The position numbers and the translations under genes were made by a program. Under the pieces are notes generated by a model, which searched no databases, was not told where the DNA came from, and worked only from the letters and a program-made list of their open reading frames with translations. Below are positions 34,119 to 45,200 of a stretch of 64,000 nucleotides of DNA, in pieces. Source of the DNA: Pseudomonas kermanshahensis (GTDB taxonomy: Bacteria > Pseudomonadota > Gammaproteobacteria > Pseudomonadales > Pseudomonadaceae); the NCBI RefSeq assembly GCF_014269205.2, contig NZ_JABWRY020000001.1, positions 3,534,001-3,598,000 on the forward strand. Direction: 5' to 3'. Within the stretch, counting starts at the first letter, position 1. Each line of letters begins with the position of its first letter.

Positions 34119-34874
34119 ATGAAGCTACACAACACCCGAGGCCTGGTGCTGCCATTGCTGCTGCTCGGCGCCTGGGAATACGCCTCGCGCCAGGACGCCG
34201 CCGGCGCCTACGCCTTCGTGCCACTGGCGCAGGTGGGGTTGGCATGGGTCGAACTGCTGGGCAGCGGCGAGCTGCTGATCAACCTGTGGGCAAGCCTGGT
34301 GCGCACCTGCACCGGCCTGGCGGTGGGCATTGTCGGTGGCATCGGGCTGGGCGCGCTGATGGCCCTGTCCGCCCCTGCCAACCGCCTGATCGCGCCGCTG
34401 TTCCATGCCCTGCGCCAGGTGCCGATGCTGGGCTGGATCCCGTTGATCGCCCTGTGGCTGGGCAACGGCGAAAGCGCCAAGCTGCTGATCGTCAGCCTTG
34501 CGGCTTTGTACCCCATGGTGATCAACACCTTCGAAAGCCTGCGCCAGGTCGAGGGCCAGCACCGTGAAGCCGCCCGCGTGCTGATGCTCAGCCGCGCCCA
34601 GCAGCTGCGCCTGATCCTGCTGCCTGCCGCCTTGCCGGGCATCGCCGCTGGCGTGCTGCAGGCACTGGCATTCGCCTGGGTGACCTCGGTCGGCAGCGAG
34701 CTTTTCCTGTCTTCCGGTGCCGGCCTCGGCAGCCTGATGATGACCGCCGAAGCCGGCGCGCGCATGGAGATCATCGTGGTCTGCGTGCTGTGCATCGGCC
34801 TGTGCGGGTACCTGATGTCCTGGCTCTGCACCCTCCTCTCCCGCCGCCTGCTGCGCTGGCGCCCGACCCGTTGA
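34119..34874 (+). CDS. SsuC/TauC-type ABC permease (second)
   Basis: 251-aa permease of the same class: [25 protein letters not shown] and [29 protein letters not shown]. The ATG at 34119 has GAGGAGG 6-8 nt upstream, better than earlier in-frame codons. Two different permeases would make a heterodimeric membrane domain, unlike classical SsuABC with one permease gene. Confidence 0.9.
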   Translation: MKLHNTRGLVLPLLLLGAWEYASRQDAAGAYAFVPLAQVGLAWVELLGSGELLINLWASLVRTCTGLAVGIVGGIGLGALMALSAPANRLIAPLFHALRQVPMLGWIPLIALWLGNGESAKLLIVSLAALYPMVINTFESLRQVEGQHREAARVLMLSRAQQLRLILLPAALPGIAAGVLQALAFAWVTSVGSELFLSSGAGLGSLMMTAEAGARMEIIVVCVLCIGLCGYLMSWLCTLLSRRLLRWRPTR

Positions 34875-34885
34875 AAGGCCCGACC

Positions 34886-35671
34886 ATGAACGCCATCGCC
34901 CATGCTCTACCCACCACCGCCACCCACGGCGCACTGACCCTTCGTGGCCTGAGCAAAACCTACGCCCTCAAGGGCAAGCCGATGCAAGTGCTCAAGGACA
35001 TCGAGCTGAACATCCAACCTGGCGAATTCGTCAGCATTGTCGGCGCCAGCGGCTGTGGCAAGTCCACGCTGCTGCGGCTGATCGTCGGCCTCGACCAGGA
35101 CTATCACGGGCAGATCCTGCTCGACCAGCAACCCGTACGCGGGCCGGGCCTGGAACGCGGCATCGTGTTCCAGGACCACCGCCTGTTCCCATGGATGACC
35201 TTGCAGCAGAACATCGCCCTGGCCCTGAAAAACCACACCATGCCAGCCACGCACAAGGCCCGCCTGGTGGCTGAGCATATCGAGCTGGTGGGCCTGAGCG
35301 GTTACGAACACGCCTACCCGCACCAGCTCTCCGGGGGCATGGCCCAACGCGCGGCCATTGCCCGGGCGCTGGTGAACAAACCCAAGGTGCTGCTGCTCGA
35401 CGAGCCGCTCGGCGCCCTCGATGCCCTGACCCGGGTGAGGCTGCAGCAAGAGCTGCAGCGCATCTGGGTGCAGGAGCGGTGCACCGTGATCATGGTCACC
35501 CATGACATCGAGGAGGCGCTGTACCTGGGTGACCGGGTGATCGTGATGGATGCCCACCCTGGCAGAATCCGAGAGGACCTGCACATCGACCTGCCGCACC
35601 CGCGTGAGCGCGACAGTGCGGTGCTGCACGCGTACAAGCAGCGGTTGCTGGGTGAGCTGGTGGGGCATTGA
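34886..35671 (+). CDS. SsuB/TauB-type ABC ATPase
   Basis: 261-aa importer ATPase: Walker [11 protein letters not shown]-loop FQDHRLFPW, signature LSGGMAQR, Walker [13 protein letters not shown], switch His VTHDIEEA. The ATG lies 11 nt after the permease stop. It completes the importer core for organosulfur anions. Sequence class fits SsuB/TauB; the actual substrate depends on the binding protein. Confidence 0.92.
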   Translation: MNAIAHALPTTATHGALTLRGLSKTYALKGKPMQVLKDIELNIQPGEFVSIVGASGCGKSTLLRLIVGLDQDYHGQILLDQQPVRGPGLERGIVFQDHRLFPWMTLQQNIALALKNHTMPATHKARLVAEHIELVGLSGYEHAYPHQLSGGMAQRAAIARALVNKPKVLLLDEPLGALDALTRVRLQQELQRIWVQERCTVIMVTHDIEEALYLGDRVIVMDAHPGRIREDLHIDLPHPRERDSAVLHAYKQRLLGELVGH

Positions 35672-35728
35672 GCTGCGCCTGTGCTAATGTCGGTCGACTT
35701 GCTTGCCCATCAACATGGAGCCCCCTAC

Positions 35729-36025
35729 ATGGACGTACGTTGCACATCGATCGAGGACGTTCGCTCGCGCATCGACCACATCGACCAGAACCTGGTCGCG
35801 CTGCTCGCCCAACGCGGCCAACTGGTCGCCCAGGCAGCCACCTTCAAGAAGACCAGCGACGATGTGCGCGCACCGGCGCGGGTCGAGCAGGTGATTGCCA
35901 AGGTGCGTGCAATTGCCAGCGATACCGGGGCGTCGCCCGACGTGGTGGAACGGGTGTACCGGGCGATGATTGCGGCCTTTATCGATGAAGAGCTGAAACT
36001 GCATGCCGCATTGAGCCGTGAGTGA
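35729..36025 (+). CDS. Chorismate mutase (AroQ/PchB)-family small protein
   Basis: 98-aa all-helical protein of the AroQ fold. N-terminal SIEDVRSRIDHIDQNLVALLAQR matches the first helix of chorismate mutases and PchB, FKKTSDDVRAPARV the second (the conserved Lys), and VERVYRAMIAAFIDEELKLHA the third. The ATG at 35729 has GGAG 8 nt upstream; the GTG at 35681 would add 16 unlike residues. It lies 57 bp after the importer ATPase on the same strand and may be co-transcribed. Whether it is a mutase, an isochorismate lyase or a repurposed protein cannot be told from sequence. Confidence 0.75.
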   Translation: MDVRCTSIEDVRSRIDHIDQNLVALLAQRGQLVAQAATFKKTSDDVRAPARVEQVIAKVRAIASDTGASPDVVERVYRAMIAAFIDEELKLHAALSRE

Positions 36026-36066
36026 ACCGCGGTCGCTTCCATACCCCTTCGTCATGCGCGAACCCG

Positions 36067-36160
36067 GTAGGAGCAGCCTTGTGCTGCGAAGAGGCCGGTG
36101 ACAGCAGCAAAAATACGCTGTGCTGTTACCGGCCTCTTCGCAGCACAAGGCTGCTCCTAC
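36067..36160. repeat. Long perfect inverted repeat (33-bp arms), probable bidirectional terminator
   Basis: Arms 36067-36099 and 36128-36160 (GTAGGAGCAGCCTTGTGCTG...ACCGGT side) with a 28-nt loop that itself contains GACAGCAGC/GCTGTGCTGT. Same arm family as 16885-16976. It lies between the convergent ends of the sulfur island (36025) and the giant peroxidase gene (36202). Confidence 0.9.
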
Positions 36161-36201
36161 ACGGGAACGCGTCAATCCTGAGAGCACGAACGCTCAGCCA
36201 C

Positions 36202-39200
36202 TCACCCCGCCAGAATGAAGTCTGCCGCCGTCACCGTCGTGGCGTCGGCCACCCCCACCAGGCGGATCGAGTCGGCAGCGCCGATGCTGACCAGCGTATC
36301 AGCGCCGACATCGGCGATGGTGACGCTGGCAGCGAAGGTGGCAGCCGTGATATTGAGCGCGGTGATGTCCAGCCGGTCCTGGCCGCCCGACGCGATGGCA
36401 TCGAAGTTGATGATCAGGTCGTTGCCAAAGCCTGCAGCGAACTGGAAGACATCATTGCCGTCAGTGGCAATCATCGTGTCGTTGCCCGCCCCACCTGTGA
36501 CCGTATCGTTGCCAGCGGCACCGTTGATGAAGTCGTTGCCGGCCCCGCCCAGCAAGGTGTCGTTGCCGACGTCACCAAACAGCGTGTCGTTGCCATCGCC
36601 ACCCTGCAGCAAATCGACGCCGACACCACCGTCCAGGGTGTCGTTGCCCAGGCCACCCAGCAGCGTGTCGTTGCCAGCGCCCCCCAGCAGTGAGTCATTG
36701 CCATCACCGCCATCGAGGCTGTCATCGCCACCGCCGCCGTTCAAGGTATCGATGCCCAGCCCACCAAACAGCTGGTCGTTGCCGGCATCACCGTTGAGCG
36801 TGTCGTTGCCCGCGTTGCCATTGAGGATGTCGTTGCCGCCGTCACCATTGAGCGTGTCATTACCTGCCCCGCCGTTGATGAGGTTGGCCAGCCCATTACC
36901 CGTGGCGGTGAAGTTGCCCACCCCGGTAAAGGTCAGGTTCTCGACGTTGCCGGCCAGGGTGTAGGTACCCAGCGAGGTCTGCACGGTATCGGTACCGGCA
37001 CCCGACGCTTCGACCACCACATCGTTGGCATTGTCGACCACGTAGGTGTCATTGCCGACGCCACCGACCAGGCGGTCGGCCCCCGCACCGCCATTGAGCA
37101 CATCGTTGGCTGCCCCCCCAGTGAGGGTGTTGGCCAAAGCGTTGCCGGTGCCGGTGAAGCTGCTGCTGCCGGTGTAGGTCAGGTTCTCGACATTCGCCGT
37201 CAGCGTGTAGCTTGCCAGGCTGGTCTGCACCAGGTCGGTCCCGCCGTTCAGCGCCTCGGTCACCGTGTCACCGGCGTTGTCGACCACGAACGTGTCGTTG
37301 CCGGCACCACCGTTCATGGCGTCCGCACCAAGCCCGCCGTTGAGGGTGTCGTTGCCATCGTCGCCGTTGAGGATGTCGGGGTCGTCACCGCCGTTGAGCA
37401 CGTCATTACCCAGGCCGCCGAACAGCTGGTCCGCACCGCCCAATCCGTTGAGGGTATCGTTACCGCCCAGGCCCGAGATCACGTCGTTACCCGCCGCACC
37501 GGTCAGGGTGTTGGCCGCGTTGGTACCGACCAGGGTCACACCGGGCGGCACTACCACGGGCGCGGTTGCTGCCGACGTCAACGTCTCCAGCGTGCCGAAG
37601 CCGTCGGTGTAGCGCACGATCACCCGCAGTTGCTGGTTACCCTGGGCAAAGCCCGGGGTGAAGGTGGCCGCCGTTGCGCCGACGATGTTGCTGAAGCTGC
37701 TGCCGCTGCCTTGCTGCCACTGGAAGCTGAACGCACCCAGCCCGTCGAGGTCGGCAATGCCAGCGGTGAGCGCGGTCAGCACCTGGCCGCGGTCCGGTGT
37801 GGTGTCGCTGATCAGCACCGCGCCTGTCGGTGCATCGTTGACGTTGGCCACCGGGTCGAGGATGTCGGAGGCAACACTTTCGTGCACGCCGAAGTCATCC
37901 ACGTAGCTGACCACCACCCGCATGTTCTGCCCCACCTGCGCCTGGGTCAGGACGAAGGTGCTGTTAATGGCACCGGCAATGTTGACCCAGCCAACGCCCC
38001 GGTTCGATTGCCACTGGAAGGTGAACTGCGGGTTGCTCAGGCCGTCGGCATCGACAATGGTGGCCGGGTTGGCCGTCAGCGTCTGGTTCTGTATCAGCAA
38101 GCCGGTCACGGCCGGCCCGGCGCTCGGCGCGCTGTTGGGCGCCGAGTCGACGATTTCCAGGGTGCCCTTGGCATCCTGATACACCGCCCGCACCCGAATG
38201 CTCAGCCCCGCCACATCGTCGGTCACCCGGTAGGTGCTGCCGATGGCCCGCGACACTTCGCCGGCCGCGACGAAGGTGATGTCCTCATACACCCCAGAAC
38301 CCGGCAATTGCTCAACCTGCCAGTAGTAAGCCACTGGGCCGTTGACCGCGCCGGTCGGGTTGCTTGCACTGGTGTTGTCCGCATCGTGCACGGCCAGGTC
38401 AGTGACCCGCAGCAGCTGGCCAGCCACCGGTGTGTCATCGCGTACGCCGGTGGCATCGTCGAGGATCACCAAGTGGCCCGACGGGCCTGCGTTGGCGGCC
38501 GTGCCGACACCGGAGGCGATGGCCCGGTCGGAGAACTGCAGCCGCTCGATGCCGGTCAGCCGATCGACGCCGTCACGCCCTGCTACCAGGTCAGTGACAA
38601 TCACGGTATTGCCGTCGACCACAACGTTGTAGTCCGTCGCCACGCCTGAGAACAGCGCAGTGTCGAAGTTGTCAGTGCCTTTCAGGATCTCCCGCGTGAT
38701 CACCAGTTGCCCAGGGTTGTAGGTGCCGTTGAGCATGAACGGCACCATCGGTTCCATGCTGTCGAACGAGGCGATTTCCGGGCCGGTGCCATCGCTGTTG
38801 GCGCGTACGCTGATGCGCACGTTGAGCCACTTGTCACCGTCGAGGATATCGTCACCGCCGCGGCCTTCGATCAGGTCGCTGCCGCTGCCGCCAAGGATGA
38901 TGTTGCCGCCGTCGTAGAACGTCGCGCCAGCGGCCAGCAGATCGGCCAGGCCGTTGATCAGGCTGATGTTGGTCAGCACGCTGCCATTGGCACCGGCGGT
39001 GGGCAGCGAGGCGGCATCTTCGTTGTCGCCGCGCAGGAAGTCACCGTGCGCCGAGCCTGACAGGCCCTCCATGATGTCGAAACGCACCAGCGCCGATGCC
39101 CCCGAACCCGGTACCGGCGGCACATCGAAGAAGCGGTCGCTGTAGTCGATGGTCACGCCTTGGGCGAGCCCCTTGAAGGTCGCCCAATCGTAGCCGGAGC

Positions 39201-42200
39201 CGCCGATATAGCGGTCACCGAAGCCGAGGCTGCCGACCATGATGTCGTCGCCCCCTTCGCCGTTGAACTTGTCGTTCTCGTTACCACCGACAAACACATC
39301 GTTGCCGATGATCGGGTCGTTGCCGAGCGGGTCGAAGTTGTCGCCAGGGGCACCGTCCGAGGTGCCCTTCTCGATCCAGTCGTCCCCTTCGTTGCCCATG
39401 TCCTGTTCGTTGGCCTTGCTGCCCAGGATAAAGTCATTGCCCTGGCCGCCGATGGCCTCGGAGGCGTCTTCACCGGTGACGATGAAGTCGTTGCCGAAAC
39501 CGCCTATGATCAGGTTGATGCCATTACCGCCGTGCAGCACGTCGTTGCCGTCGCCGCCCTGGATATTGTCGTCACCGCCCATGTCGCTGATGATGTCGTC
39601 GCCAGCACCGCCGCGCAGTTGGTCGTTGCCGTTGCCGCCTTCGATGCGGTCATTGCCGGCATCGCCCCAGACCGTGTCGTCCCCCCCGCCGGAGACGAGC
39701 ACATCGGCGCCGTTGGTGCCACCCAGCACAATGTGCTCGTCACCGGCATAGCGGATGTAGTTGCTGTCCGGCCCTGCGGTCAGCGGGCTGTCGCGGAACA
39801 CCACCTGCTGGCCGTTCTCGCCCAGCGGGTCGGCATTGCCCAGGCCATCGTTGTACTGCTTGCTGCGGTCCACTTCGAGGTAGAACGCCGGGTCCGAGAA
39901 CACCAGCCCTGGCAAGTGGGTGGCCGAGGTGTTGGCCATGATCAGCTTGGCGAACGAGTTGCTTTCCAGTTCCGCGTTCATCGACAGGCCAGCGGTGCGC
40001 TCCAGGTAGTAGAAGCGGTCGCCGTCCTGGAGTTTTTCCAGCTGGTTCTCGAACACGAAGTTGAACGTTGAACCGAGCATGCCGCCGAACGGGGTTTTTG
40101 CCTCGGCCAGGCCGCCGATCCACAGGTCGATGGCGTCGACACCGGTCACCGTGACGCCCTTCAGGTCATCGGCCGTGCCCAGCACGCCGTCCTTGCCGGG
40201 CCGTGTCACGTTGGCCCAGGCCCCGGTGCCGTTGAGGAAGTCGAGCCGGTCAAGCGGCGAACCGTCGCCACCGAACACCAGCGCCATCGCCGCCGCACGC
40301 TTGTCCACCAGGGTGGTTGCCCCGGTGATGGTGCTGTGCGTGCCATAGGCGGCGATGAAGTTGATCAACGACTCCGGATGCTTGAGGTGTTGCACCAGAT
40401 CGACCCAACTGGTGTACGGCTTGAGTTGGGTATCGCCGGTTTGCCCATAGATGTCGCGGCGTACGGCGTTGAGCGAAGGGATACCGACATCGCGGCCACG
40501 GGCGATGTTGATCGCCGGCAGGTCGAGCGGCAGCCCGAGCAGGTTGTTGCGCAGCGCCTCGGTGACGAACTCGTCGATTTCGTTACCGGCCTGGCGGGTA
40601 ACCCCGCGCACGATGGCACTGGTCGCATCCTCGGGGGTGACGCCACTGGCGGCGTACGCCAGCGGGTTGAGGAACGCGGCGATCAGGCCCAACTGCTGGT
40701 CGGGGTCGGCGCTGGAGGGGTCTTTGACCACGTTGAAGTCGATGTCGAAACGGTCGACGGTCTCGGTCAGCATCGAGTGGCCGAAGCGGTACACGGTGTG
40801 CGCGAACTCGGCGACGATCGAGGCGTCGAGGTCGACGTCGTACACCTGGGTCGGGGCGAAGAACAGGTCGACACGCGGTTGGATGGTGCGGGCAAACTCC
40901 TCGAACACCAGGTGCTGGTACTGCATCTCGGTACCGAACTTGGCTGCCTGGAACAACCGCTCGCCATTCCACACCAGTGCATCGATCTCGGCCTGGCTGG
41001 CCGGCAGTGCGTTGACAGGGTTGAGCAGCCACTCGTTGAGGAAGGCCACGTCGCCCGAGTCGAGCACGGTGTCCTTGGTCTGCGCCACCAGCCGGTTGTG
41101 CTCGGCGTGGAAGATCGCGTGCACGGCGGTCAGGCCGATGTTTTCATTAACCCGGCCGTCGCCCGCGATGTAGTGCGCATCCAGCAACTCGTTGTCGTAG
41201 GCCAGGTTGGCGCCGGTCTGCGGGTTGACCGGGACGGCGTTGCCGACCTGGATACCGGCATCGGGTGCCAACACACCGCCGTTGAACACGGGCACTGCAT
41301 TGTGGGCGATGTCGGCGAGGAACTCGTGCCCCGTGCGCACGGCGTTGGTCAGGTCGATCGGCGCCAACGGGTTGCCTTCGACCAGCACGTCGTCCGCCGT
41401 GCCGCCCAGGCCATCGGCGCCCTTCATGACCACCATCGGGTAGCCATTTGGCCCTTTGATGAAGTTGCCGTAGGCATCGGTCGCCAGCAGCGGCACGTTG
41501 TTGACGTCGGCATCGGTGAGGTGAATGCCGAGCAGGTCATTGGCCTGCGCCTTGACCACTTTCCAGGTCGCCATGCCGCCGATTTCGCTGTCGTCGGCAC
41601 TGCCGAACTTGCCATCAGCGCCCAGGTCGCGGTTGGTGATCAACCGGCCCGTGGCGACGGGGCCATGGTCTGTCATCTGATAGCCACGCAGGAACACCTG
41701 GTGCGACGGGTGCGAGCTGTAGGTCTGGTTCTGGTCCACGAACGGCGTGGTGGTGTTGCTGTGCTCATGGATATCGTCGGCGTTGCCGAGAATGCCATCC
41801 GGCCCTGGCTGATTGGTGGCACGGGTCAGCACCATGAAGTTGGTGTGGCCACCCGGCACATACAGCGGGTCATCCGGTTGCAGCGGAATGTACACGGTAC
41901 CCGAACCGCCCTTGGTGACCAGGTCCAGGCCATGGTCGAAGAACTGGCCAAAGAAGGTCATCCAGGCGTTGAACGGCGCAGACAGCCCGGCATCCGCCGT
42001 GGTGTTCTCGAACAGGTACACGTCGTGGTCGTCATTGGTGCCGAACTGCCCGTCCAGGCCGGGGCTGGCGACGACCCGCACGCCATCCTTGAGCACATCG
42101 TCGTTACCCGGCGTGCCGAAGTTGAGCACGCCATCGGCGCCAGGGTCATAGGCCGTGGCATAGGCAGCCGGGTTGTTCGAGGTCTGGTCGACGATCAGGT

Positions 42201-45200
42201 TGCTGATGGTACGCGGCTGTGAGTCGAACACTGCGCCGCTGGTTTGTTGGTAGGACGACCCTGGAATGGCCGGCGAGCCTGGGCCGAAGAAGCCGGCTGG
42301 CGCGCCTTCAGCGGGGTTGAACACCGGGTCGGTGAGGCGTGGGAAGACATTATCGGCCGCCCCGAACTGGGTGTTGTTGATGCCGTTGAGGTTCATCAGG
42401 TTGTTGTTCGAACCGTCGACTGCTCGCAGCCCCAGGGGTGCACGGATGTTCGGTATCAGCGAGAGGATGTCCTGCCCGGCAGCATCAGCCTCGGCGATCT
42501 TGATTTGCGCGAGAATGAAGTTGAGGTCGGAACGGACCATGTGCAGGCCCGCGCCACCTTCGCTGGCGTCAACCACCGGCGTCGGCGCGGTCGGCACCAC
42601 GGGGGCGCCCGCCTCGACCACGGCCGTGGGTTGCGAGAACAGCACTTCAGTGGTGCCGTGCGCATCCTGGTAGATCGCCTTCACCCGCAGTGACAGCCCG
42701 GCAAGGTCTGGCGAGACCTTGAACGCCGTGCCATCGGCGCTCTGGAACGCCAGGTCGCCGGCCGGCAGCAGGATGATGTCCTCGAACACACCGCTGCCCG
42801 GGTCCGCTTCGAACTGCCAGTAGTAGGACACCGAGGTGTTGTTGAGCACGCCTTGCGGATTGGTCAGCGACACATTGTCGCCATCGCGCACCCCGGCCAT
42901 GCTCACGGTCAGCATGTCGCCCACGGTGATCGCGCCAGCGTTGTTGTCGGTGACAGTCGGGCTGCCGGTTGGCTGCGCATTCACCCCAGTCACCAGCACG
43001 CGCTGGCCATCGGCAAATTGCAGGCGCTCAATATGCAGCAGGGTGTCGACGCCGTCACGCCCGGCAACGGTGTCGGTCACCGTCCACACATCGTCCGACA
43101 CATCGGCTGTGCCACGGTTGTTCTGGGTAACCACGTAGTCGGCCTGAACACCGGAGAATACAGCGGTATCGAACGCCGAGCCGCCCGTCGAAGTGCCCGG
43201 CAGGATTTCCCGCACGGCCTTGAGCTGGCCTGGGTTATAGGTGCGGTCGAGCATGAACGGGATCATGTCGACCATGCTGTCGAAGCTGGCGATTTCCGGC
43301 CCGGTATGGTTGACGTCGCCGGCGGCATACACCGCGATGCGCACGTTGATCCACTTGTCGCCGTCGATCAGGTCATCGCCGCCTCGGCCCTCGATCAGGT
43401 CGCTGCCATTGCCACCGAGGATGATGTTGCCGGTGGCAAAGCCGGTGGTGGGCAAACCCGCGTCAGCCAGGAACTGCTGCAGCCCGTGGATCAGCGCCAC
43501 GTTGGTCAGCGCACTGCCAGTGGCACCGCCGTGGTTGAGGATGGTGACTGCATCGACGTCGTCACCCTTGAGCACATCGCCAAACTTGGAACCGGACAAC
43601 CCTTCGACTTCGGCAAAGCGGTCGAGGATCGAGGCCGGCGAGGCGCCGACCGGGTTGAACACGCCGGCGTTCTGGTTCGGCGCGTTGCCATGGGGCTGCG
43701 CCAGCGCGGCCAGGCTCAGGTCGACAGTGACGCCGACCTGGTCATTCTTGTAGGTGACCCAGTCGAAACCGGACATGCCGTCCATCTTGTCCTGGGCATC
43801 GCTGCCGACAAAGATGTCATCGCCACCTTCGCCGATCATCTCGTCGAAGCCACCACCCCCGACGAAGATGTCGTTGCCGACCACTTCGTCACCCAGCAGC
43901 GGCGCGAAGTTGTCGCCGGGCGCACCGTCCTGGGTGCCCTTCTCGATCCAGTCATCGCCTTCGTTGCCGGTGGGCGGCAGGTTGGTCTTGGCGCCGAGGA
44001 TGAAGTCGTCGCCCTGGCCGCCGAACGTGGTGCTGATGTCTTCGGTGGTGATGATGAAGTCTTGGCCATCGCCGCCCAGGATCAGGTTGCCGGCAACGCC
44101 CATGCTGCCGGCGACGATGACATCGTTGCCGGCGTTGCCTTCCAGGCGGTTGTCGCCGAACGAATCGGTGATGATGTCATCGCCCGCGCCACCCAGCACC
44201 GCATCATTGCCGGCGCCCCCTTCGAGGCGGTCATCGCCGCCGTCGCCGTAGAGCGTGTCGTCACCCTCGCTGGAGATGATGATGTCATTGCCCGCAGTGC
44301 CCCCCAGAACCACATGGTCCAGGCCGGTGTAATGCAGGTAGTTGCTGTCGGGGCCCACGGTATCCGGGTTGTCGCGGATCACCAGCGGGACGATTTCCTG
44401 GCCGTAGATCATGATGCCGCCGGTAGGGTCGGCCTTGCCGTCGGCACCCAGCCCGGTGAACTGGTTGGCCTGGTTCACTTCGAGGGTGAACGTCGGCGTC
44501 AGGAACACCGTGTTGGACAGGTGCGTGACGTCGGAGTTGAGCATGATCAGCTTGGCAAAGGAGTTGTTTTCAAGCTCCGTGCCGAAGTTCAGGCCCGCTG
44601 TACGCGACAAGTAGTAGAAGCGGTCGCCGTTCTGCAGCGCCTCCAACTGGGTTTCGAAGACGAAGTTGAAGCTCGAACCCAGCATGCCGCCGAACGGCAT
44701 CTTCTGCTCGGCCAGGCCACCGACCCAGAAGTCGATGGTGTCGACACCGGTGATGGTCACCCCGCTCACGTCGTCCGCAGTGCCCAGCACGCCGTCTTTG
44801 CCGGCCCGGGTCACGTTGGCCCAGGCGCCGGTGCCGTTGAGGAAGTCCAGGCGGTCGAGCGGCGCGTCATCGCCCCCGAACACCAAGGCCACAGCGGCGG
44901 CACGTTTGTCGGCCAGCGTGGTCGCCCCGGTGATCGTCGCATGGGTGCCATAGGCGGCGATGAAGTTGACCAGCGATGCCGGGTGCTTGAGGTGGTCGGC
45001 AAAGTCGACCCAACTGATGTAGGCCTTGAGTTGGCTGTCGCCGGTCGCGGCATAGAACTCACGGCGCGCCTCGTTCAGCGAGGGGATGCCGGTGTCGCGC
45101 CCACGGGCAAGGTTCAGCGCCGGCAGGTCGAGCGGCAGGCCCAGCAGGTTGTTGCGCAGGGCTTCAGTGACGAACTCATCGATCTCGTTGCCGACCTGGC

